From: TMED13 sp042090305
Lineage (GTDB): Bacteria > Pseudomonadota > Alphaproteobacteria > Methylaequorales > Methylaequoraceae
Length of the DNA stretch: 21,012 nucleotides
Assembly: GCA_042090305.1 (NCBI GenBank)
Contig: JBELJQ010000028.1
Span: forward strand, 1 to 21,012
Direction of reading: 5' to 3'
Shown: in pieces, positions 1 through 8,396 of the stretch
How the letters are laid out: each line of letters starts with the position of its first letter
How positions within the stretch are numbered: position 1 is the first letter of the stretch
The notes under the pieces: generated by a model
Seen by the model: the letters and a program-made list of their open reading frames with translations, nothing else
The model's database searches: none
What the model was told of the DNA's origin: nothing
Made by a program: the position numbers and the translations under genes

Positions 1-70
1 GCGGTGAGAGGATCGAACTCCCGACATCCACGGTTTAAACGTGGCGCTCTCCCAGCTGAGCTAACCGCCC
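1..70 (-). tRNA. tRNA with tRNA-Val-like class I body and apparent UAA anticodon (partial, 3' end outside window)
   Basis: Read on the minus strand the cloverleaf is clear. The acceptor begins GGGCGGT at 70, followed by TA, a GCTC/GAGC D stem, a CCACG/CGTGG anticodon stem, a 5-base variable loop (ATGTC) and a GGGAG/CTCTC T stem around TTCGATC. The last two acceptor bases, the discriminator and the CCA lie beyond base 1. The anticodon loop is TTTAAAC, so bases 34-36 are UAA, which would read the Leu codon UUA. Leucine tRNAs are class II with a long variable arm, and this one has none. The body and its position beside hup match the tRNA-Val(UAC) common in alphaproteobacteria, where the loop would be TTTACAC. 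The only difference in the loop is window base 35 (T where G is expected). Isotype is therefore uncertain: Val by body, Leu by anticodon. Confidence 0.85.
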
Positions 71-157
71 CAAATAAGTTGTAATTTGTGTTATAAAATA
101 TTTTAGTTTTTTTTTAAAGATTTATTTTTATTCTTATGAGATATTCTATCAGCTATT

Positions 158-835
158 ATGAAAAATAAATTAAATGAATTACAATCAAAGATTGTGAAAT
201 GTAAAAAATGTTCAAGGCTTGTGAGTTTCAGAAATAAAATAGCTCAAGAAAAAACAAGAAGATTTGCTCATGAAAATTATTGGGGTAAACCAATTACCGG
301 GTTTGGAGATCCCAATGCCAAGATAGTTTTTGTGGGTCTGGCTCCAGCTGCCCATGGTGGTAATAGAACCGGGAGAGTCTTTACCGGTGATAAATCTGCA
401 GAATTTTTATTTAAATGTTTATTTAAAATTGGTTACAGTAATCAACCATATTCAAATAATGTCAAAGATGGATTAAAATTAAATAATGCTTATTTGACTA
501 CAGCTCTCAAATGTGTCCCTCCACAAGATAAACCCACATCTGAGGAGTTAAGAACTTGTTTTAAGTTTTTTCATAAAGAAATTGAAATTTTAAGTAAGAT
601 AAAGGTGGTGGTTTGTCTTGGAAGAATTGCATTTGACACTTGCGTAAAAGCATTTGAACTAAACAAGAGAGATTACCAATTTAGTCACGGTAAAATACAA
701 TCTATAGATAATAATTTTTATCTAGCATCGAGTTATCATCCGAGTCCTAGAAATGTGAATACAGGTCGCTTAAATGAGGAAAAGATGTTGAAATTTTTGA
801 GAGATTTAAAAATGTTGGAGATCACATCTAATTAA
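158..835 (+). CDS. Uracil-DNA glycosylase, family 5 (UdgB type), Fe-S containing
   Basis: This enzyme cuts uracil and related damaged bases out of DNA to begin base-excision repair. The 225-residue protein has the family-5 motif A, GLAPAAHGGNRTGR at 60-73 followed by FTGD, in which Ala replaces the catalytic Asp/Asn of other UDG families. It also has the second active-site motif HPSPRN at 194-199, followed by VNTGRL. Four cysteines at 15, 18, 119 and 134 have the spacing of the [4Fe-4S] ligands of families 4 and 5. The length is normal and the gene looks intact. The ATG at 158 is the only sensible start, with no strong Shine-Dalgarno sequence. It lies divergent from the tRNA on its left and convergent with hup on its right, so it interrupts the usual hup-tRNA adjacency. 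Its stop codon lies in the loop of an 8-bp hairpin. Confidence 0.9.
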   Translation: MKNKLNELQSKIVKCKKCSRLVSFRNKIAQEKTRRFAHENYWGKPITGFGDPNAKIVFVGLAPAAHGGNRTGRVFTGDKSAEFLFKCLFKIGYSNQPYSNNVKDGLKLNNAYLTTALKCVPPQDKPTSEELRTCFKFFHKEIEILSKIKVVVCLGRIAFDTCVKAFELNKRDYQFSHGKIQSIDNNFYLASSYHPSPRNVNTGRLNEEKMLKFLRDLKMLEITSN

Positions 836-843
836 AGATGTGA
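822..843. terminator. Hairpin spanning the UDG stop codon, between convergent genes
   Basis: Perfect 8-bp arms TCACATCT and AGATGTGA are separated by six bases that hold the TAA stop of the glycosylase gene. It sits between the convergent UDG and hup genes, so it could act as a bidirectional terminator. There is no clean T run on the plus side. On the minus side a short T run follows about ten bases later. Termination is therefore inference from position. Confidence 0.45.
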
Positions 844-862
844 CCTATTAGTTCTTATCGGT

Positions 863-1135
863 TTAATTTAATGATTCTTTTAAACTTTTGCCAGCCCTGA
901 ATTTGGGCACATTAGCGGCTGGAATTTGTATTTCAGCACCTGTTTGTGGATTTCTTCCAGTTGTTGCTTTTCTTTTGGTTACTAAAAAAGTGCCAAATCC
1001 TACTAGTCTTACATCTCCACCACCCTTTAATTCAGAAGTAATTGTATCAATAACTGATTCTACAGCTTTGGCGCTGTCCGATTTGCTCATGCCAGTGTCA
1101 TCAGAAACTTTGTTAACTAACTCATTCTTATTCAT
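863..1135 (-). CDS. hup: DNA-binding protein HU
   Basis: HU is a small dimeric nucleoid protein that bends DNA without much sequence preference. The 90-residue length is standard. The core GFGTF at 46-50 and the beta-arm RNPQTG at 61-66, with the intercalating proline at 63, are the family signature, and the end KFRAGKSLKESLN is typical. The ATG at 1135 is preceded by AAGGGGG at a good Shine-Dalgarno distance, consistent with high expression. It follows lon with a 78-base gap, the same order as in many proteobacteria, and is probably transcribed partly from its own promoter. HU and the related IHF subunits look alike, but the location after lon and the sequence favour HU. Confidence 0.95.
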   Translation of the reverse strand: MNKNELVNKVSDDTGMSKSDSAKAVESVIDTITSELKGGGDVRLVGFGTFLVTKRKATTGRNPQTGAEIQIPAANVPKFRAGKSLKESLN

Positions 1136-1213
1136 GTTGCCCCCTTATTTAAGATTAAATCATGATAATTTACAATACTATATTAACATAACGAGTAGTC
1201 AAACACATTTTTA

Positions 1214-3613
1214 TTAATGTCTTAATGAGTTTTCCTTAGGGTTTATAGGTTTTTTTGTAATATTAACTTCATCTTTTTTCTTCACCTTATATGGTAAGAT
1301 TTTTGAAGTGAAGGCTTTTTTTAGAATTTCCGTAGCATTATCAATAAAATGAATCTCTATCTTATCAAGTATTTCTTTTTCGTTTATGTCAGCTAGATCC
1401 TTCTTATTCTCTTTTGGAATTATTACCTCTTTTATACCACCGCGCACTGCAGCTAAGAGCTTTTCCTTTAGACCACCTATTGGAAGAACTCTTCCCCTAA
1501 GAGTTATTTCACCTGTCATGGCGATATCATTTTTAATTGACACACCTGACAATGCAGAAACTATAGATGTAAACATTGCTATCCCTGCTGATGGACCATC
1601 TTTTGGAGTTGCTCCCTCTGGAACATGTACATGGATATCATGTTTTTCAAAAATTGAAGACGGTATTCCAAACTTTTCTGAATTGGAATGAACAAAACTT
1701 TGAGCAGCTTGAACAGACTCTTTCATTACATCACCAAGTTTACCAGTATAAATTGCTTTACCCTTACCAGGCATAATTACGGACTCTATTTGTAATAACT
1801 CACCGCCAACTTCTGTCCATGCAAGGCCAGTGCAAACTCCAATCAATGATTTATTCTCAATTTCACCAAATTTAAATTTCTTAACACCCAAATAAGCGTC
1901 TATATTTCTTTTTGAAATTGAAACTGTTCTCTTTTTTTTTACAATTATATTTTTTAATGCCTTTCTTAATAACTTTGAGATTTCTCTTTCAAGACTCCTA
2001 ACTCCAGACTCTCTAGTGTAGAACTTCACAATACTCTCGATAGCAGACTCTGCAACCTTGACTTCGCTGGGTTTCAATCCGGTTTCCTTTACTTGCTTTG
2101 GAAGAATGTACTTACTGGCAATTTTCATTTTTTCATTTTCTGTATAACCAGAAATTCTTATAACTTCCATTCGGTCAAGAAGCGGTTGAGGAATATTAAG
2201 CGTGTTAGCGGTAGTTATAAACATTACATTTGAAAGATCGTAATCAACTTCTAAATAATGATCATTAAAATTAGTATTTTGTTCTGGGTCAAGTACTTCG
2301 AGTAATGCAGATGCTGGATCTCCACGCCAGTCAGCGCCGACTTTGTCAACTTCATCTAAAAGAAATAGAGGGTTTGAATATTTAGACTTTTTCAGGTTTT
2401 GGATTATTTTACCTGGCATGGAACCAATATAGGTTCTTCTGTGTCCTCGTATTTCAGACTCATCACGGATTCCGCCTAAAGAAAATTTTAAAAAAGTGCG
2501 CCCCAATGATTTAGCTATAGATTTGCCCAAAGAGGTTTTACCAACACCTGGGGGGCCTACAAGACATAGGATTGGTCCTTTCGGTTTATTTACTCTAGAC
2601 TGAACTGCTAAATATTCTATTATTCTTTCTTTCACCTTTTCTAAACCATGGTGATCCTTATCTAAAACTTTTTGTGCTTTATTCAAGTCGATGTTAACTT
2701 CAAGGTTTTTATTCCAAGGAATAGATGTGAGCCAATCCAAATAATTTCTTACAACAGTTGCCTCCGCAGACATTGGACCCATATTCTTAAGTTTTTTTAA
2801 TTCGGCCTTAACTTTATTCTTTGCTTCATCACTAAACTTGATTTTCTTAATTTTTTCTTCAATTTCGTTAATCTCGTCTTTAACATCGTTTGTGTCACCG
2901 AGCTCTTTCTGTATTGCTTTAATTTGCTCGTTCAAATAATACTCTTTTTGTGTTTTATCCATTTGTTTTTTAACTCTCCCTCTTATTTTCTTTTCGACTT
3001 GGAGAACACCAATTTCTTGGTCAATGAATTCAATTATTTTGTTAAGTCTTTCCTTCACAGATGAGGTTTCAAGTAAAGATTGCTTATCTGAAAGTCTTAT
3101 ATTTAAATGTGCCGCCATCGTATCAGCGAGCTTATTATGGTCATTAATTTGATTTAAACTTACTAGCAATTCGGGTGGTACTTTCCTGTTTAATTTAACA
3201 TAACTTTCAAATTGACTCATTGCAGTTCTGGACAATGCATCCACTTCCTTATCTGCATTTGATTTACTGGGAACTAAATCAATATATGACTCGAAGAAAT
3301 CATTATTATCGACAAAATGTGAAATTTTAGCTCTATCCAGGCCTTCTACTAGAACCTTAACAGTGCCGTCTGGCAACCTCAAAAGTTGAAGTATCGAAGC
3401 AACAGTACCGAAATTGTATATATCCGAGGTCTGAGGATCATCGACATTTGCATCTTTTTGAGCAACTAAAAATATTTCTTTTTCATTTTTTTCAGCAAAG
3501 TCAAGAGCTTTTATTGATTTAGAACGACCAACAAATAATGGAACAATCATATTTGGAAATACAACTATATCTCTCAGTGGAAGAACACAAAATGAATCTT
3601 TATAACTTACCAT
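1214..3613 (-). CDS. lon: ATP-dependent protease Lon
   Basis: Lon is a cytoplasmic AAA+ serine protease that degrades misfolded and selected regulatory proteins. The 799-residue protein has the N-terminal substrate-binding domain (about 8-205, beginning with VLPLRDIVVFP) and a long helical linker. The AAA+ module has Walker A GPPGVGKT with Lys359 and Walker B in the stretch ending FLLDEVDK. The C-terminal protease domain has the catalytic Ser675 in DGPSAG and Lys718 in GGLKEKLLAA. The Ser-Lys spacing of 43 residues is that of E. coli Lon. The start codon overlaps the clpX stop by one base (TAATG), with AAGG a few bases upstream, so translation is probably coupled to clpX. Length and motifs are complete. 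Confidence 0.98.
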   Translation of the reverse strand: MVSYKDSFCVLPLRDIVVFPNMIVPLFVGRSKSIKALDFAEKNEKEIFLVAQKDANVDDPQTSDIYNFGTVASILQLLRLPDGTVKVLVEGLDRAKISHFVDNNDFFESYIDLVPSKSNADKEVDALSRTAMSQFESYVKLNRKVPPELLVSLNQINDHNKLADTMAAHLNIRLSDKQSLLETSSVKERLNKIIEFIDQEIGVLQVEKKIRGRVKKQMDKTQKEYYLNEQIKAIQKELGDTNDVKDEINEIEEKIKKIKFSDEAKNKVKAELKKLKNMGPMSAEATVVRNYLDWLTSIPWNKNLEVNIDLNKAQKVLDKDHHGLEKVKERIIEYLAVQSRVNKPKGPILCLVGPPGVGKTSLGKSIAKSLGRTFLKFSLGGIRDESEIRGHRRTYIGSMPGKIIQNLKKSKYSNPLFLLDEVDKVGADWRGDPASALLEVLDPEQNTNFNDHYLEVDYDLSNVMFITTANTLNIPQPLLDRMEVIRISGYTENEKMKIASKYILPKQVKETGLKPSEVKVAESAIESIVKFYTRESGVRSLEREISKLLRKALKNIIVKKKRTVSISKRNIDAYLGVKKFKFGEIENKSLIGVCTGLAWTEVGGELLQIESVIMPGKGKAIYTGKLGDVMKESVQAAQSFVHSNSEKFGIPSSIFEKHDIHVHVPEGATPKDGPSAGIAMFTSIVSALSGVSIKNDIAMTGEITLRGRVLPIGGLKEKLLAAVRGGIKEVIIPKENKKDLADINEKEILDKIEIHFIDNATEILKKAFTSKILPYKVKKKDEVNITKKPINPKENSLRH

Positions 3614-4872
3614 TAGGCCTTTTTATTAATAATTTTACTAGGTTTATCGTAAATAAAGAGTGGTTTCGAGGCTTTTTCGACAGCTTCGGCGTTAACTACA
3701 ACTTCATTTACTCCTTCCATACCTGGTAAATTAAACATGGTATCTAACAGTATATTTTCAAGTATTGATCTTAAACCTCTGGCACCAGTATCTCTTTCGA
3801 TAGCTTTTTTAGCAATAAGTGATAGTGCATCATCAGTAAAGTTTAATTTGACCCTATCAAAATCAAATAGCTTTTTATATTGTTTAATCAAAGCGTTCTT
3901 AGGTTTTGTGAGTATTTCAATAAGACTTGGTTCATCTAAGTCGTCTAATGTGGCAATCACAGGTAATCTACCAACAAATTCGGGTATCAAACCAAACCTC
4001 AATAAATCCTCAGTTTCAAGTTTTTTCAAAATTGAACCAATGTTCTTCTCATTTTTATCTTTTACCTCGGCTTCAAATCCTATGCTTGACTTGTCACCTC
4101 TTCTTGAAATAATTTTATCAATACCTGCAAATGCACCTCCACAAATAAACAATATATTTGTTGTATCAACTTGGAGAAAATCTTGTTGTGGATGTTTTCT
4201 TCCACCCTGAGGTGGAACAGATGCAACAGTTCCTTCCATGATTTTAAGCAATGCTTGCTGAACACCTTCACCAGATACATCTCTAGTAATTGAAGGGTTG
4301 TCTGATTTCCTACTTATTTTATCAACTTCATCAATATAGACTATACCTCTTTCAGCTCTTTCAACATTGTAGTCAGCAGCTTGTAATAACTTTAAGATAA
4401 TGTTTTCTACATCTTCACCAACATAACCAGCTTCTGTAAGAGTCGTTGCATCTGCCATTGTAAATGGCACATCAATTATTTTAGCTAGAGTTTCTGCAAT
4501 CAATGTTTTTCCTGATCCAGTTGGACCCACTAAAAGAATATTTGATTTTGATAACTCAACTTCCAAATTAGCAGAAGAATTATTTATTCTTTTATAATGA
4601 TTGTGAACCGCTACGGATAAAATTCTTTTTGCATCCTCTTGTCCGACCACATAATCATTTAACAAGTTGTAGAGCTCTTTGGGAGTTTCAACACTTTCTG
4701 ATTTTGGCGAAGAAACGACTTTATTTTCTTCTTTTATGATATCCATACACAATTCAACGCATTCATCACAAATGAAAACAGTTGGACCTGCAATGAGTTT
4801 TCTTACTTCATGTTGACTTTTCCCGCAGAAACTACAAAAAAGAGTGTTTTTATTATTTTTTGATTCAACCAT
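3613..4872 (-). CDS. clpX: ATP-dependent Clp protease ATP-binding subunit ClpX
   Basis: ClpX is the AAA+ unfoldase that recognises tagged substrates and feeds them into ClpP. The 419-residue protein has the N-terminal zinc-binding domain with Cys13, Cys16, Cys35 and Cys38. Walker A is GPTGSGKT at 116-123, followed by the pore loop AGYVG and the Walker B stretch VYIDEVDKIS. The RRGDKS and GFEAEVK segments and the EFVGRLPVIATL region are also standard. Length is typical. The ATG at 4872 is preceded by AAGG about seven bases away. It lies 65 bases after clpP and overlaps lon by one base, so the whole protease set is probably one transcript. Confidence 0.98.
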   Translation of the reverse strand: MVESKNNKNTLFCSFCGKSQHEVRKLIAGPTVFICDECVELCMDIIKEENKVVSSPKSESVETPKELYNLLNDYVVGQEDAKRILSVAVHNHYKRINNSSANLEVELSKSNILLVGPTGSGKTLIAETLAKIIDVPFTMADATTLTEAGYVGEDVENIILKLLQAADYNVERAERGIVYIDEVDKISRKSDNPSITRDVSGEGVQQALLKIMEGTVASVPPQGGRKHPQQDFLQVDTTNILFICGGAFAGIDKIISRRGDKSSIGFEAEVKDKNEKNIGSILKKLETEDLLRFGLIPEFVGRLPVIATLDDLDEPSLIEILTKPKNALIKQYKKLFDFDRVKLNFTDDALSLIAKKAIERDTGARGLRSILENILLDTMFNLPGMEGVNEVVVNAEAVEKASKPLFIYDKPSKIINKKA

Positions 4873-4937
4873 TAGACTACCTTATAATTTCAGAATATTT
4901 AAATCTCTGCAACCTTTATTCCAAAATAAAAAATATT

Positions 4938-5537
4938 TTAACCTTTTACATTAGGCCTTTCTGAAACAACTTTGTCAACGATACCAAATTTTTTTGCTTC
5001 ATCTGCATTCATAAAATAATCTCTATCCATCATTTTTTCAATTGTATCTAAAGATTGATTAGTGTGTCTTTCATAAATTTTATTAAGACTCTTTTTCAAA
5101 TTAAGAATTTCTTTAGCATGAATTTCAATGTCTGAAGCTTGACCTTGAACTCCACCTGATGGCTGATGAGTCATTACTCTCGAGTGAGGTAAACAATATC
5201 TTTTACCCTTTTTTCCTGCTGCAAGTAAAAGTGAACCCATACTTGCTGCCTGTCCAATACATACGGTTGATACATCAGGTTTTATGTACTGCATAGTATC
5301 ATAAATTGCTAGCCCAGATGAAACAACACCCCCAGGCGAGTTTACATATAAAAATATATCCTTTTTAGGATCCTCAGATTCTAAAAACAAAAATTGTGCA
5401 CATATTACACTCGACACTGCATCATTTACTTCGCCAGTAAGAAATATTATTCTTTCTTTTAATAATCTTGAAAAAATATCATACGATCTTTCTCCACGGT
5501 TAGTTTGCTCTACCACCATTGGTATTAATGAACTCAT
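4938..5537 (-). CDS. clpP: ATP-dependent Clp protease proteolytic subunit ClpP
   Basis: ClpP forms the two-ring serine protease chamber that partners ClpX (and ClpA). The 199-residue protein has the complete catalytic triad. Ser99 is in GQAASMGS, His124 in MTHQPSGG and Asp173 in DRDYFMNADEA. The oxyanion and dimer region NSPGGVVSSG is at 66-75. It has a short N-terminal propeptide-like stretch (about 1-13) as in many ClpP. The start is two bases after the tig stop with no visible Shine-Dalgarno sequence of its own, so translation is probably coupled to tig. The order tig-clpP-clpX is conserved widely in proteobacteria. Confidence 0.98.
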   Translation of the reverse strand: MSSLIPMVVEQTNRGERSYDIFSRLLKERIIFLTGEVNDAVSSVICAQFLFLESEDPKKDIFLYVNSPGGVVSSGLAIYDTMQYIKPDVSTVCIGQAASMGSLLLAAGKKGKRYCLPHSRVMTHQPSGGVQGQASDIEIHAKEILNLKKSLNKIYERHTNQSLDTIEKMMDRDYFMNADEAKKFGIVDKVVSERPNVKG

Positions 5538-5539
5538 AT

Positions 5540-6868
5540 CTATTTTGCTCCTTTTCTCTGTTGTTCAATTAATTGTTTTTCATCTTTAAGAAAATCAGAT
5601 TTAAATAATTCTTCAATAGAACATTTTTTTTCTTTTTTGTTACAACTGTTAACTGTGTATAACATTACTTTTTCCTCGAGAGCTACTCCTCTTAAATTTT
5701 GCATTAAATTAGGGTTATTTTTATAAAACTCAACAACTTGCTTTTCCTGACCAGGATATTTACTTGCTTCATTTACCACTGCTTTTGTTAAATCAGAATC
5801 ATCGACAGATATATTGTTTTTCTCTGCTATTGAATTAATAATTAAACCTAATTTCACTCTTTTTTCAGCTAGTTTCCTTACTTCTTTATCATCAGGTTTT
5901 TTATCACTAGATTGAGATTTTAAATAATTTAACTCTTGCTCTATCATCTTGGATGGAATGTCAAATTTAAATGATTTAAGGAGATTTTCACTTGCCTCTC
6001 TTCTCATTTTAAGATTTGAAAGTGTTGAAAAATCTGTTTGCATTTTTTCCTGTATTTTTTTTTTTAATTCATCAAGATTTTTTTCACCCACCTCCGTAGC
6101 AAGTTTATCATCAATATCGACTTTTTTGACTCTTTCTTGTATGTCTTTAATATTGACTTCAAACTCAGCATTTTTTCCCGCGAGATTTTTTGTTCCGTAA
6201 TCATCAGGAAACTTAACATTTAGAATTTTGGTTTCACCTATACCTAGTCCAACCATTTGCTCCTCATATCCTGGAATGTATTTATTTGATCCCAGAACAA
6301 CGGTTTCATCTTTACCGGAACCTCTTTCAAATTCCTTTTTATTAATTTTTCCGATGTAATCAAACAGAACAAGATCTCCATTTTTACATTTTCTTTTTGA
6401 TTTAAGAGGAATAAATCTTTCATGTTTCTTTGCTATATCTGATAGAGAATTATTGATATCATTATCGGATATTTGTAAATTTGATTTTTCTAGTGTAATT
6501 TTTTTTAAGTCAAATATGGGTATCTCTGGCATAAGCTGAAAACTTACGTTCAAAACCATATCATCTCCTTCTTCAAATTTTTCAATATTTACTTGAGGTT
6601 GAATTGCAGGTTTAAGTTTTTTATCTATAACTGCCTTTGTAAGATTTTTATTAATAATTTTATCAGTTATTTCAGGTAAAATGTTTTTAGAATATCTTTT
6701 TTTTATTTCAGATAAGGGAACTTTACCTTGTCTAAAACCTGGAATCTTTACTTCCTTTTGTAACTCAATGTATTTTATATCCAGCTCTGAATTTATTTCA
6801 GAGGCAGGAATTATGATTTTCCATTCAACATCAAGGTCTTTTGTTTTTTTTAATTCTTCTATTTTCAT
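5540..6868 (-). CDS. tig: Trigger factor (ribosome-associated chaperone and prolyl isomerase)
   Basis: Trigger factor binds at the ribosome exit tunnel and shields nascent chains. The ribosome-binding signature GFRQGKVP is at residues 44-51 when the ATG at 6868 is used. The FKBP-type isomerase domain follows (about 155-240, containing GDLVLFDYIGKI and the FPDDYG segment), and then the long helical C-terminal chaperone domain. The frame extends two codons upstream to a GTG at 6874. The ATG is preferred because AGGTG lies at a normal Shine-Dalgarno distance from it and because the family begins a few residues before this point. The start is only 12 bases after the encoded CCA end of tRNA-Leu, so the mRNA 5' end may be made by tRNA 3' processing. 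The C-terminal tail is Lys- and Cys-containing and less conserved. Confidence 0.95.
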   Translation of the reverse strand: MKIEELKKTKDLDVEWKIIIPASEINSELDIKYIELQKEVKIPGFRQGKVPLSEIKKRYSKNILPEITDKIINKNLTKAVIDKKLKPAIQPQVNIEKFEEGDDMVLNVSFQLMPEIPIFDLKKITLEKSNLQISDNDINNSLSDIAKKHERFIPLKSKRKCKNGDLVLFDYIGKINKKEFERGSGKDETVVLGSNKYIPGYEEQMVGLGIGETKILNVKFPDDYGTKNLAGKNAEFEVNIKDIQERVKKVDIDDKLATEVGEKNLDELKKKIQEKMQTDFSTLSNLKMRREASENLLKSFKFDIPSKMIEQELNYLKSQSSDKKPDDKEVRKLAEKRVKLGLIINSIAEKNNISVDDSDLTKAVVNEASKYPGQEKQVVEFYKNNPNLMQNLRGVALEEKVMLYTVNSCNKKEKKCSIEELFKSDFLKDEKQLIEQQRKGAK

Positions 6869-6879
6869 ATACACCTACT

Positions 6880-6964
6880 TGGTACGGGCGGAGGGACTTG
6901 AACCCACACGACAAAAGTCACTAGAACCTAAATCTAGCGCGTCTACCAATTCCGCCACGCCCGC
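6880..6964 (-). tRNA. tRNA-Leu(UAG)
   Basis: On the minus strand this is a class II tRNA. The acceptor is GCGGGCG, the anticodon stem CTAGA/TCTAG encloses the loop TTTAGGT (anticodon UAG), a short extra arm (GAC-TTTT-GTC) follows, and the T loop is TTCAAGT. The 3' CCA is encoded (6880-6882). Two weak spots are visible: a G1-U72 wobble at the acceptor tip and a U-U mismatch at T-stem positions 50 and 64. It lies just upstream of tig in the same direction and is probably co-transcribed with it. Confidence 0.95.
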
Positions 6965-7003
6965 ATAAATCAGTCTATAAAAAACACCATTATTACTTTT
7001 AAA

Positions 7004-8395
7004 TCAATTATTTTTTTTTAATAAATTTAATGTTTGAGGAATTAAATCAATAAAATCTTCAACGATAGTTTTATTTTTACTCTGAGAAATAATTCTTTGA
7101 ATAAGTATTGCACTTAAAATTGATTCCTTTATTTTATAACCTTGAGCTATCAGTCCGGAAATTAATCCACATAACATATCCCCAGTTCCCGCTGTCGCAA
7201 GTGAGTTTGATGCACCATAATCAACATAAACCCTTTCATCAGGAAAAGCTACTACAGTATCATTACCTTTTAAAACAACTGGATTATTGATTAATTTTGA
7301 AGCGACCAGACAGTTGAAAATTTTTGATTTGTTGAGTTTATATTCGAATATTCTTTTGAATTCACCGAGATGAGGAGTAAGAATGACGTTATCCTTTTTA
7401 CTAAGTAAAGTATGAAGTTTTTTTTTATTATCTTTGAAAATACTGATAGCATCTGCATCTATTATTATGGGTTTTTTAAAATTCTTAAGAATATATTCTA
7501 TTTTATTAGCACTGTATTTCTTGCCTAATCCAGGACCAATTACTAATACATTTTTATCATCCAAGGACTTTTTTTTGTAAGTATCTAAAATAGTGCCATA
7601 ATCTTTGATATTATAAAATTTCAAATTTACTTCATCAGTTACAATTGTTGACAATCCTGCACCAATTTTTCGTGCAGATTTTGAAACTATATATGATGCA
7701 CCAGGCATTTTACCTCCAACCACAAGAACGTGACCTTTGTGATATTTATTGATATCAATTTTAAAAAATTTTGATTGGATATTAATCATTTCTTTATTAA
7801 TAAGTTCAATATTTGGGATAAGCATTTTAGGAGGCTTAAGTCCCAAACTTAATAAGTGAATATCCCCCATATACTGTTTAGCTGGTAATAAAAAATGAGC
7901 TGGTTTATAAAAGCCCATCACTAATGTTTCATCAGCATTAATAAATCCCCCACGAGAGTTTCCAGAATCGCCATCAAATCCACTTGGCAAATCAATTGAA
8001 ATTACTCTTTTTTTTGAACTATTTATTAACGAAATAAGATTCTTGAATTTGAGGTCTAATTTCCTATTTAGACCTACTCCAAAAATACAATCAAAAATTA
8101 TATCACATTTCACAATTAATTTCTTTAGTTTTTCGAAATGACTGTCATTAGTAAAGTTTACTTTATAATATAATACTTGCTGTTTTTTTATAAGTTTTGA
8201 TGTTTCAGTTCCATCTTTTCCATTATTACCATTTCCACAAATAAAAAGTATTTTTTGGTTTTTAAATTTTTTGTTTATAAAATTCAGTATTTGATTTGAT
8301 GCAATATTAAAGATTTTTTTTCTAGAATTTTTAATAATAAACTCTTTTTCTGAATCGATTACTTGAGAAATTGTTAGAATTTTGTATTTATACAT
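7004..8395 (-). CDS. nnr: Bifunctional NAD(P)H-hydrate epimerase / ADP-dependent NAD(P)H-hydrate dehydratase
   Basis: This enzyme repairs damaged hydrated NADH and NADPH. The N-terminal YjeF_N (NnrE) epimerase domain, about 1-200, opens with KILTISQV and has GNGNNGKDG at 54-62, with ISIDLPSGFDGDSG near 135. The C-terminal ribokinase-like NnrD dehydratase domain, about 205-455, has GHVLVVGG, LTPHLGEF, VLKGNDTVV and the nucleotide-binding ATAGTGDMLCGLISG motif. The length of 463 is slightly short for the fused form but both halves are complete. The ATG at 8395 matches where the family begins, and there is no later Met. It faces the next gene head-to-head with one base between the two start codons, and no Shine-Dalgarno sequence is visible. 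Confidence 0.93.
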   Translation of the reverse strand: MYKYKILTISQVIDSEKEFIIKNSRKKIFNIASNQILNFINKKFKNQKILFICGNGNNGKDGTETSKLIKKQQVLYYKVNFTNDSHFEKLKKLIVKCDIIFDCIFGVGLNRKLDLKFKNLISLINSSKKRVISIDLPSGFDGDSGNSRGGFINADETLVMGFYKPAHFLLPAKQYMGDIHLLSLGLKPPKMLIPNIELINKEMINIQSKFFKIDINKYHKGHVLVVGGKMPGASYIVSKSARKIGAGLSTIVTDEVNLKFYNIKDYGTILDTYKKKSLDDKNVLVIGPGLGKKYSANKIEYILKNFKKPIIIDADAISIFKDNKKKLHTLLSKKDNVILTPHLGEFKRIFEYKLNKSKIFNCLVASKLINNPVVLKGNDTVVAFPDERVYVDYGASNSLATAGTGDMLCGLISGLIAQGYKIKESILSAILIQRIISQSKNKTIVEDFIDLIPQTLNLLKKNN

Positions 8396-8396
8396 A

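Noticed and set aside
3737..4210. A 157-codon open frame opposite clpX
   Set aside because: It lies wholly antisense to the well-conserved ClpX AAA+ region and has no recognisable protein features. Similar frames opposite hup, lon, tig, nnr, soxC, terB and the coiled-coil gene were set aside for the same reason.
6869..6874. GTG start two codons upstream for tig
   Set aside because: The ATG at 6868 has better Shine-Dalgarno spacing and matches the family start.
8382..8396. TTG start extending the secreted protein upstream into nnr
   Set aside because: It would add five residues before a normal signal peptide and overlap nnr. The ATG at 8397 is simpler.
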